Part shown: piece after piece, positions 1 through 4,631 of the stretch | Numbering within the stretch: position 1 is the stretch's first letter | Layout of the letters: each line of letters opens with the position of its first letter | Source: Patescibacteria group bacterium | GTDB taxonomy: Bacteria > Patescibacteriota > Minisyncoccia > CAIUEV01 > JAHKAQ01 | Reading direction: 5' to 3' | Assembly: GCA_018825765.1 (NCBI GenBank) | Contig: JAHKAQ010000013.1 | Coordinates: forward strand, 1 to 6,649 | DNA length: 6,649 bases | Position numbers and translations under genes: made by a program | The notes under the pieces: generated by a model | Told to the model about the DNA's origin: nothing | What the model saw: the letters and a program-made list of their open reading frames with translations, nothing else | Database searches by the model: none

Positions 1-429
1 AAAGACTGGCTGGTGCTCTGCCTGGACAAGGGAGCCCAAAAAAGATCCCGCGCTTTCGCCCAAAAACTCAAACTACCAATGGCCCGACTCAAAAAAAGCC
101 GCGATCTCTCAAGCGGTAAAGTCACTTTCAAAGACTTCACCCGCGATCTCCGGAACAAAAATATAATTTCTTTCGACGATTTCGTCTCTACCGGCCAAAG
201 CCGCGTCAAAGCCGCGAAATTAGTAAAAAAAATAGGCGCTAAAACCTATATTGACTGTATTACTCATGGACTCCTCGGACCCGGAGCTTCAGATAATCTA
301 CAAAAAAGCTCAATTAACCAAATCTTTCTCACCGATTCCTACCCAATCCCTCCCAAAAAAAGATTCCCCAAGCTAAAAATCCTGACCTGCGCTCATCTTT
401 TAGCCCGCGCCATCCAAAAATTAGCTTAA
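1..429 (+). CDS. prs: Ribose-phosphate pyrophosphokinase (PRPP synthetase), 3' part, 5' end outside window
   Basis: The frame is open from base 1 and ends at TAA 427-429, giving the last 142 residues; the GTG at 13 is an internal codon, not a start. Family enzymes transfer pyrophosphate from ATP to ribose-5-phosphate to make PRPP for purine, pyrimidine, His, Trp and NAD synthesis in the cytosol. Visible landmarks, in fragment numbering, are LDKGAQKRSRAFA (8-20), matching the D-x-G-A/G segment after the ribose-phosphate site; a KKSR stretch (31-34), near the usual K-R-R active-site loop; the PRPP loop DDFVSTGQS (59-67); the GAK-x-Y strand followed by THG (88-90); LTDSYP (110-115); and a C-terminal LLARAI helix. 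The DKGA and ST-G spellings look closer to archaeal-type Prs than to E. coli Prs (inference). The PRPP loop is divergent (usual DDxxxTGGT), so activity is likely but not proven. It converges with the next gene across 15 bases, with no terminator hairpin seen. Confidence 0.78.
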   Translation, partial: KDWLVLCLDKGAQKRSRAFAQKLKLPMARLKKSRDLSSGKVTFKDFTRDLRNKNIISFDDFVSTGQSRVKAAKLVKKIGAKTYIDCITHGLLGPGASDNLQKSSINQIFLTDSYPIPPKKRFPKLKILTCAHLLARAIQKLA

Positions 430-444
430 TCCTCACCTCAACTT

Positions 445-1008
445 CTACTTGCCGCCAGACAGCGCCTGAACCGCACTCATCAGGGAATTTACCGCCTTTC
501 TTGCCATCTCACTGCTTAACTGATAATTCGCATCATGCACAATGTTATTTCTTACCTTATGAGCTTCCCAGACACTGTCCAAATCTCCCCCCACATCCTG
601 ACTCACCACATTTTTCAACCTGTCTCCCATAGACTCGCCTGCCGCGCCTGAATTTTTCAAAGCTTCATCCAAAGCCTTATCCGCCTCTATCACCGCTATC
701 TTCCAATCATTCGGATTAACCGAATTAAGTTTTGCCTCAACCAGCTCCCGGGCAGTCTCCGGCACTTTTACCCCCCTGGGCTTCTTGCCTTTTTGTTTTT
801 CTCTTTCCAGCCGTTTTTTTGTCTTATTCCCCCATAAAAAATAATCATAAATCGCCGAATACCTTCTGGCAAGCACTATAATACTAAAAAGCATCATTAG
901 GGTATAGACAATAAGGATCCATTTAATTACCCCGGCCTGATAAGACCCTTGAAATCTAAAAATTCCTTCTGAAATTAAGTTAAATACTTTTACCGCCGTG
1001 CTTTCCAT
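445..1008 (-). CDS. Membrane-anchored protein with HEPN-like R-x4-H motif, function unknown
   Basis: I do not recognise a named family. The 187-residue product has a short N-terminal segment, one strong hydrophobic helix (about 28-47), a very basic linker (about 61-81, many K/R), and a soluble, mostly helical C-terminal domain (about 84-187). Within that domain is HKVRNNIVH (150-158): R153-N-x3-H158 fits the R-N-x(3-5)-H signature of HEPN domains, which include many RNases but also non-catalytic members. The motif lies between two predicted helices, as expected for HEPN. ATG at 1006-1008 is the only sensible start. An AGGG lies only one base upstream of it, which is too close for a normal ribosome site. 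The gene starts 46 bases after gatA on the same strand, so co-transcription is possible, and an A/T-rich -10-like TATAAA also sits in the gap. Existence of the gene is well supported; the HEPN assignment is inference from one motif. Confidence 0.8.
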   Translation of the reverse strand: MESTAVKVFNLISEGIFRFQGSYQAGVIKWILIVYTLMMLFSIIVLARRYSAIYDYFLWGNKTKKRLEREKQKGKKPRGVKVPETARELVEAKLNSVNPNDWKIAVIEADKALDEALKNSGAAGESMGDRLKNVVSQDVGGDLDSVWEAHKVRNNIVHDANYQLSSEMARKAVNSLMSAVQALSGGK

Positions 1009-1054
1009 GCCCTGATTTTTTATTTATTTATAATTTTATCTTTCTTCTTTGCGA

Positions 1055-2551
1055 CTACGCCAAATTAACCAACTTTTCCAGCCCATAAGCTCCTCTAAGC
1101 AAAGTCTCCTCATCCCACCAGTTAGCCATAAGCTGAATTCCTACCGGCAGCTTACCCGGCCGCCTTCTGTTCTCGTTCCCTTCCAGACCGGCCAAAGCCC
1201 TGCCTTCTTCTTTGTTTTTCACCCAGCCTCCGTTCAGGGAAACAGCCGGAATACCAGCCAGACTGGCGTAAGTTAGATACATATCCACCAAATACATGCT
1301 CAAAGGATCGGCTTTTTGCCCCAGCTTAAAGGCCGGACCAATCGTAGTCGGAGTAATCACCAAATCATAATCAGTAAAAACCCGTTTCACTTCCTCCCTG
1401 ATCAACCTTCTCACTTTCTGCGCCTTATTATAATAAGCGTCGTAATATCCCGCGCTCAGAGAATAATTTCCCAGCATTATGCGCCGCTTTACCTCATCAC
1501 CTAAATACTCGGTCCTGGTCTTTACATACATCTCTTTCAAACTCTCCGCTTCTTTGACCCGCTCGCCAAAACAAATTCCATCAAATCTGGCCAGATTTGA
1601 ACTAATCTCGCTCGGCACTAATATATAATACACCGCCACCGCCGGCTCTCCAAGAAATTCCAGAGAAATTTTTTCAACCTTTGCTCCCTGACCTCTTAAT
1701 CTCTCCAGATTATCCAAAAAAACTTGTTTCACTTCACCTTCCAGCCCCGGACCAAACACTTCTTTCGGATAAGCTATTTTTAATCCCTTTAATCCTTTTA
1801 ATAAATCCAGCGAAAAATCCTTTCCCCGAAATCCCGAAGAAGTCGCGTCGCAAGAATCCTTACTGCTGATAGCCGTAAGCAAAAGCGCCGCGTCTTCTAC
1901 GTTATTCGCGATTGGCGCTACCGTATCCGTGGAAGAACACATGGCGATAAGCCCCTTTCTGGACACCCGCCCGTAGGTCGGTTTCAAACCCGTCAATCCC
2001 ATAAAACTTGCCGGCACCCGAACCGAACCGCCGGTATCCGTGCCTAAAGCCCCGGCCGCGCCGCCATAAGCCACAATCGCGCCGGAGCCTGAAGAGCTTC
2101 CACCAGCCACCCGGCTAATATCTAAAGGATTTTTGGTTGATCCATAAGCCGAATTTTCCCCGCTCGCTCCATGCGCGAATTCATCACAATTAGTTTTTGC
2201 CACAATAATCGCGCCCTCTTGCTTTAGATTGCTTACGCAAGTCGCGTCGTAAGTCGGCATAAAATCAGAGAGAATCCTGGAAGCCGCCGTGGTCTTAACG
2301 TTTTTAGTGCAAAGCACGTCCTTCACTGCCACCGGCACTCCCCCAAGCATTCCAGGCTTTTCTCCTCTTTTTATTTTCTCGTCAATTTCTCGAGCCTGCT
2401 TTAGGGCCTGCTCTCTGTTTAAGGTTATCACCGCGTTTATCTTCTCTTCTCCCTCTTCCGCCGCCGCTACCCGCTCCAAACATTCAGTTACCGCTTTAAC
2501 CGCGGTCGTCTCCCCTCGCTCAATTCTATCCTTTAGCTCGACTATTTTCAT
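1055..2551 (-). CDS. gatA: Asp-tRNA(Asn)/Glu-tRNA(Gln) amidotransferase subunit A
   Basis: GatA is the amidase subunit of GatCAB. It hydrolyses glutamine, and the ammonia is channelled to GatB, which amidates Glu-tRNA(Gln) and/or Asp-tRNA(Asn). The 498 residues match the usual GatA length. The amidase-signature triad is intact: Lys77 in GVPVAVKD, Ser152 as first Ser of GGSSSGS (150-156), and nucleophile Ser176 in GTDTGGSVR (170-178). The spacing equals that of Staphylococcus aureus GatA (Lys79, Ser154, Ser178) with a constant offset of two. The tail GIPAVSLNGGW...GKLPVGIQLMANWWDE is also typical. ATG at 2549-2551 gives the expected short N-terminus (MKIVELKDRI). It lies 8 bases after the gatC stop; a GGAGAG in the 3' end of gatC is a possible but distant ribosome site. 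Translation and transcription are probably coupled to gatC. No gatB is adjacent. Confidence 0.97.
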   Translation of the reverse strand: MKIVELKDRIERGETTAVKAVTECLERVAAAEEGEEKINAVITLNREQALKQAREIDEKIKRGEKPGMLGGVPVAVKDVLCTKNVKTTAASRILSDFMPTYDATCVSNLKQEGAIIVAKTNCDEFAHGASGENSAYGSTKNPLDISRVAGGSSSGSGAIVAYGGAAGALGTDTGGSVRVPASFMGLTGLKPTYGRVSRKGLIAMCSSTDTVAPIANNVEDAALLLTAISSKDSCDATSSGFRGKDFSLDLLKGLKGLKIAYPKEVFGPGLEGEVKQVFLDNLERLRGQGAKVEKISLEFLGEPAVAVYYILVPSEISSNLARFDGICFGERVKEAESLKEMYVKTRTEYLGDEVKRRIMLGNYSLSAGYYDAYYNKAQKVRRLIREEVKRVFTDYDLVITPTTIGPAFKLGQKADPLSMYLVDMYLTYASLAGIPAVSLNGGWVKNKEEGRALAGLEGNENRRRPGKLPVGIQLMANWWDEETLLRGAYGLEKLVNLA

Positions 2552-2559
2552 ATTTTTTC

Positions 2560-2847
2560 TTATCTCTCCAAAATCGGCTTAGTCTTAAAGTAATTATCCT
2601 TATTTTCCGGCGCTCTTTTTACAAGTTCATTCGCCCTGGGGCAAACCTTCGCCTTATCCTGGCGCAAAACGTCCGTAAGCTCCGTGGTCCCCATCATTGG
2701 CTCCACTTTTTCTGTTTCAATTTTTTTTAATACTTGGAAAAAATCAACAATGCCTGAAAGCTCCTTGCTGAATTTTTCCACTTCCCGCTCGTTTAATTTT
2801 ATATAACTTAACCTGGCAATTTTCTTTACCTCTTTGGCCGAAATCAT
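2560..2847 (-). CDS. gatC: Asp-tRNA(Asn)/Glu-tRNA(Gln) amidotransferase subunit C
   Basis: GatC is the small belt-like subunit that wraps around the GatA-GatB interface and stabilises the complex. The 95-residue length is standard. The sequence follows the family pattern: an N-terminal helix VKKIARLSYIKLNEREVEKF (6-25), a second amphipathic helix ending in a Phe-rich turn, the V-x-P-M segment (49-53), LRQDKAKVC (61-69) corresponding to the usual LReD motif, an APE-N turn (80-83) and the extended tail FKTKPILE. It is first in the gatCA unit. The ATG at 2845-2847 is preceded by a TATAAA only six bases away and no purine-rich ribosome site at normal distance, which suggests a leaderless or nearly leaderless mRNA (inference). 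It diverges from the tRNA genes across a 135-base AT-rich region. Confidence 0.93.
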   Translation of the reverse strand: MISAKEVKKIARLSYIKLNEREVEKFSKELSGIVDFFQVLKKIETEKVEPMMGTTELTDVLRQDKAKVCPRANELVKRAPENKDNYFKTKPILER

Positions 2848-2866
2848 TTTGATTTTATATAATTAT
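2848..2866 (-). promoter_or_regulatory. Possible leaderless-type -10 box for gatC
   Basis: Reading on the minus strand, TATAAA ends six bases before the gatC ATG. With usual -10 to +1 spacing, transcription would begin at or just before the start codon. No good -35 stands at 16-18 bases; a TTGAGA lies upstream at about 14 bases. The region is so AT-rich that chance matches are easy, so this is tentative. Confidence 0.35.
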
Positions 2867-2935
2867 CTTTACCTCTCAATTATTAACATAAAACAAAAAA
2901 TAAACAAATATAACCTGTTGTAACTTAAAAATAAT

Positions 2936-2965
2936 TTGCTACACTAACCATGGTAATACTATAGT
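2936..2965 (+). promoter_or_regulatory. Likely sigma70-type promoter of the tRNA-Cys/tRNA-Leu unit
   Basis: TTGCTA (2936-2941, -35, 4 of 6 matches) is followed after 18 bases by TATAGT (2960-2965, -10, 5 of 6 matches). Expected transcription start is around 2972, about 11 bases before the mature tRNA-Cys 5' end at 2983, a normal leader for RNase P processing. The -10 box lies inside the palindrome at 2950-2973. Confidence 0.55.
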
Positions 2966-2973
2966 ATTACCAT
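2950..2973. repeat. 24-bp perfect palindrome over the tRNA promoter, operator-like
   Basis: ATGGTAATACT (2950-2960) and AGTATTACCAT (2963-2973) are exact reverse complements around a central AT, giving a 24-bp perfect palindrome. It spans the spacer, the -10 box and the probable start site of the tRNA promoter, the position of a classical repressor operator. It could also extrude as a DNA hairpin, but there is no following T-run, so it is not a terminator on either strand. Which protein binds, if any, is unknown. Confidence 0.6.
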
Positions 2974-2982
2974 ACAGCAGAC

Positions 2983-3057
2983 GGCCAGGTGCCCGAATGG
3001 TTAGGGAAAGGTCTGCAAAACCTTTTTACAGGGGTTCAAATCCCCTCCTGGCCTCCA
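2983..3057 (+). tRNA. tRNA-Cys (anticodon GCA), CCA encoded
   Basis: A complete cloverleaf can be drawn. The acceptor GGCCAGG (2983-2989) pairs with CCTGGCC (3047-3053). There is a 3-bp D-stem CCC/GGG, anticodon stem AAGGT/ACCTT with loop CTGCAAA and anticodon GCA at 3015-3017, a 5-base variable region, T-stem AGGGG/CCCCT and T-loop TTCAAAT. The discriminator is T (3054), as usual for tRNA-Cys, and CCA is encoded at 3055-3057. The short 3-bp D-stem is acceptable for this tRNA. Its last 20 bases recur at 3233-3252. Confidence 0.95.
3038..3057 (+). repeat. Direct repeat copy 1: 3' end of tRNA-Cys (attL-like)
   Basis: The 20 bases from inside the T-loop to the encoded CCA recur without mismatch at 3233-3252, offset 195 bp. 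This copy belongs to the intact tRNA gene. Confidence 0.9.
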
Positions 3058-3101
3058 TTGGAATCCAGGCCCCCAGGTCTAGATTCCAGGTTATTTTAAC
3101 T

Positions 3102-3114
3102 GGGGATTTGAACC
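3102..3114 (-). repeat. Inverted 13-base copy of the tRNA-Cys T-arm
   Basis: GGGGATTTGAACC is the exact reverse complement of bases 3033-3045 (half of the T-stem, T-loop and other half) of tRNA-Cys. In a common transcript it could pair with the tRNA T-arm (13 bp) or, over 8 bp, with the second copy of the tRNA end at 3233-3240. These two pairings exclude each other. Confidence 0.7.
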
Positions 3115-3232
3115 AGGAAAGGGGTCGGGAAAACGTAGTTTTCCCGCGAAGGAAAGCAAGTCGACCAAGTCGACTGTTGAGAACCGTGGGTTCTCAAAGC
3201 TTGAGGCCGCCGGAAAGGCGGCCGGGCAGTGA

Positions 3233-3252
3233 AAATCCCCTCCTGGCCTCCA
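3233..3252 (+). repeat. Direct repeat copy 2: orphan tRNA-Cys 3' end (attR-like)
   Basis: AAATCCCCTCCTGGCCTCCA is identical to 3038-3057, including half the T-loop, the T-stem and acceptor 3' strands, the discriminator and CCA. Upstream of it there is no matching 5' tRNA half, so it is not a tRNA gene. Recombination between the two copies would delete 195 bp and leave an intact tRNA-Cys. Confidence 0.9.
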
Positions 3253-3267
3253 AAATCCCATAATATC

Positions 3268-3352
3268 GCCCGGGTGGTGAAACTGGCAGACACGAGGGAC
3301 TTAAAATCCCTTGGGGTATTCCCCCATGCGAGTTCGAATCTCGCCCCGGGCA
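3268..3352 (+). tRNA. tRNA-Leu (anticodon TAA), CCA not encoded
   Basis: The acceptor GCCCGGG (3268-3274) pairs with CCCGGGC (3345-3351). The D-stem is GTG/CAC, the anticodon stem AGGGA/TCCCT, the loop CTTAAAA with anticodon TAA (3302-3304). A long class II variable arm (3312-3327) carries a GGGG/CCCC stem. The T-stem is GCGAG/CTCGC with loop TTCGAAT. The discriminator is A3352, then CATTT, so CCA must be added by the CCA-adding enzyme, unlike the neighbouring tRNA-Cys. No good promoter is seen in the 15 bases before it, so it probably shares the tRNA-Cys transcript. Confidence 0.96.
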
Positions 3353-3358
3353 CATTTC

Positions 3359-3387
3359 TTGACATTATCCCCTGCTCCTCTTACCAT
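3359..3387 (+). promoter_or_regulatory. Possible sigma70-type promoter upstream of the LysM-CHAP gene
   Basis: TTGACA (3359-3364, perfect -35) is followed after 17 bases by TACCAT (3382-3387, 4 of 6 matches to TATAAT, keeping T, A and final T). A transcript would run through the hairpin at 3393-3412 before the GTG start at 3440, so this promoter and the terminator-like hairpin would conflict unless the hairpin is weak or acts as an attenuator. Confidence 0.45.
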
Positions 3388-3392
3388 ATCTC

Positions 3393-3426
3393 TTGAGCCC
3401 CAAACAGCTCAAACCCCTTATTTTTT
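3393..3426 (+). terminator. Weak terminator-like hairpin after tRNA-Leu
   Basis: TTGAGC (3393-3398) and GCTCAA (3407-3412) form a 6-bp stem with an 8-base loop, followed by ACCCC and a T-rich stretch (3418-3426). The five bases between stem and T-run make it a poor intrinsic terminator. It may end the tRNA transcript or modulate readthrough into the downstream gene. Confidence 0.4.
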
Positions 3427-3442
3427 ATAATTTCACTTTGTG
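3426..3442 (+). promoter_or_regulatory. TATAAT box nine bases before GTG start, leaderless-type arrangement
   Basis: A perfect TATAAT (3426-3431) ends eight bases before the GTG at 3440-3442. An in-frame TAA at 3428-3430 and no other start codon between them fix the GTG as the start. No ribosome site is present. Transcription from this box would begin about at the start codon. No good -35 is visible at 17-18 bases. Confidence 0.45.
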
Positions 3443-4627
3443 AAAAGCCCCCAAAGGCAGTCCCAAAATAAAAAATCCGGATTTAAACACCACCCGGCAG
3501 TCGCCAAATTCAAGGCTTTTTGCGGCCGCCTTAACAGCCGCCAGAAAAAAACCTTTTGCTACCTAAAAAAAGGAAAAACTCGCTGTGTTCTAAGCTTCGT
3601 CAAAAAAAACATTACTCGGGCCGGAATTTTAGCCTGCGCGCTCTTTGTTTCCCTGGTAAACCTAAAATCACAAAACAAAAACCTTTTTGGCCGCAATTCC
3701 CTATTCCGACAAGACAATTCCATTATTCCCATTCACAGCAAAATTGAAAAATCAAATTCTTTAGCCACGGCTCAAATCGCCGATGCCTATGAATTAGCCG
3801 AATACGAACAATTCTTAAAGGAAGAAGGAGAAAAAAACACTGTTCTCGGCGCCATTACAGCCGTCACTAACCCCACCTCCGAAGAATTCCAAACCTCGGG
3901 CGACGACGTCTTTATCTATAAAGTCCAACAAGGCGACACTTTGAGCACCATTGCCCAAAAATACTCGGTTACCGTAAATACTATTCTTTGGGCTAATGAT
4001 TTAACCGAAGAATCAACCATTAAACCAGACGATGAAATCTTCGTCCTTCCTATTACCGGCGTAAAACACAAAGTCAAAAACGGCGATACTGTTAAAACCC
4101 TGGCCAAAAAATACAAAGCCAAAAAAGAAAAAATCATCTCTTTTAATGACCTACCCGCTAACGGTGAACTTAAGGTCGGTGAAGTTGTAGTTATCCCGGA
4201 CGGCGAACAGGAAAACCAGCCTCGATACCGGGACGCTCAAGCCAGCCAGTTCGCTACCAAAAACAACCTGGATCCATCAGTCCTCCAACCCATCCCGTCT
4301 TCCGGAAAACTTAATCAGTATCCGGCTCACCGCTTTCCTTATGGCTGGTGCACCTGGTATGTCGCCTCCCGCCGCCACGTTCCCTGGGGTGGAAACGCCG
4401 GTACCTGGCTTTATCACGCCCGCGCTTATGGTGCCAGCACCGGCAAAACGCCTCAAAAAGGCGCTATCATCGTAACCCGGGAAAGCCGCTGGGGTCACGT
4501 AGGCATTGTTGAATCAGTAAAAAGCGGCAGTGTTACCATTTCCGAAATGAACTACAAAGGTTGGGGAGTAAAAAGCAAGCGCACCATCAGCACTTCAAGC
4601 CCGGTTATTCAAGGCTATATTTATTAA
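3440..4627 (+). CDS. Secreted/anchored LysM-LysM-CHAP peptidoglycan hydrolase
   Basis: This 395-residue protein probably cuts peptidoglycan at the cell surface, as an amidase or endopeptidase. In order it shows a basic N-terminal tail (1-60), a hydrophobic signal-anchor (about 61-75), a linker, LysM 1 (about 159-203, YKVQQGDTLSTIAQKY), LysM 2 (about 208-253, HKVKNGDTVKTLAKKY) and a C-terminal CHAP domain (about 295-395). CHAP catalytic residues are visible: Cys304 in YGWCTWYV, His353 in WGHVGIVE, and Glu369/Asn371 in ISEMNY. LysM modules bind N-acetylglucosamine-containing glycan. The GTG start is forced by an in-frame TAA twelve bases upstream and by the absence of later start codons before the domains. 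The long Lys/Arg-rich cytoplasmic tail, with Cys28, Cys40 and Cys49, is unusual for an exported hydrolase. It converges with yifB across only four bases. Domain calls are firm; the bond cut is not determinable from sequence. Confidence 0.93.
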   Translation: MKSPQRQSQNKKSGFKHHPAVAKFKAFCGRLNSRQKKTFCYLKKGKTRCVLSFVKKNITRAGILACALFVSLVNLKSQNKNLFGRNSLFRQDNSIIPIHSKIEKSNSLATAQIADAYELAEYEQFLKEEGEKNTVLGAITAVTNPTSEEFQTSGDDVFIYKVQQGDTLSTIAQKYSVTVNTILWANDLTEESTIKPDDEIFVLPITGVKHKVKNGDTVKTLAKKYKAKKEKIISFNDLPANGELKVGEVVVIPDGEQENQPRYRDAQASQFATKNNLDPSVLQPIPSSGKLNQYPAHRFPYGWCTWYVASRRHVPWGGNAGTWLYHARAYGASTGKTPQKGAIIVTRESRWGHVGIVESVKSGSVTISEMNYKGWGVKSKRTISTSSPVIQGYIY

Positions 4628-4631
4628 ACCA

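Larger units (their letters stand above)
3059..3252 (+). other. Structured tRNA spacer element with four perfect hairpins; no coding sequence
   Basis: This stretch between tRNA-Cys and tRNA-Leu has no credible gene but dense secondary structure. Stems are: 3059-3065 with 3082-3088 (7 bp); 3126-3134 with 3138-3146 (9 bp, loop GTA); 3159-3165 with 3169-3175 (7 bp, loop CAA); 3177-3185 with 3189-3197 (9 bp, loop GTG); and 3205-3211 with 3217-3223 (7 bp, loop GGAAA). GGGGATTT (3102-3109) can pair with AAATCCCC (3233-3240) and so enclose the last four hairpins in one multibranched fold of 139 bases. No promoter of its own is clear, and it would be transcribed with the tRNAs. It could be a miniature mobile or integrated element, a structured RNA released when the tRNA precursor is processed, or decayed remains of an earlier insertion. 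I know no family with this layout. Confidence 0.6.

Noticed and set aside
3078..3202. XbaI, two SalI and HindIII sites, suggesting a cloning polylinker or vector contamination
   Set aside because: The sites are spread over 125 bases of non-vector sequence, and three of them fall in or at the edge of natural stems, which are palindromic by nature; flanks are continuous genomic tRNA genes.
3030..3252. Intron in tRNA-Cys removed by splicing between the two 3' end copies
   Set aside because: The first copy already completes the tRNA, so no splicing is needed; no group I core elements were recognised.
3233..3252. Second tRNA-Cys gene
   Set aside because: Only the 3' 20 bases match; there is no acceptor 5' strand, D-arm or anticodon arm upstream.
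3059..3252. CRISPR array or integron cassette site
   Set aside because: The hairpins differ from one another in sequence, are unevenly spaced, and no cas or integrase gene is present.
2997..3263. Open frame on the plus strand starting inside tRNA-Cys
   Set aside because: It begins within the tRNA and runs through stems; no protein features.
3096..3365. Open frame on the minus strand across the spacer and tRNA-Leu
   Set aside because: It reads antisense through a real tRNA and the hairpin spacer, has no family likeness and is low-complexity in style; it is a shadow of RNA genes.
3599..3664. Lipoprotein signal with C66 (ILAC) in the LysM-CHAP protein, tempting because lspA is nearby
   Set aside because: The Cys lies near the start of the hydrophobic segment, not at its end, and position -2 is Leu; this fits a membrane anchor better than a lipobox.
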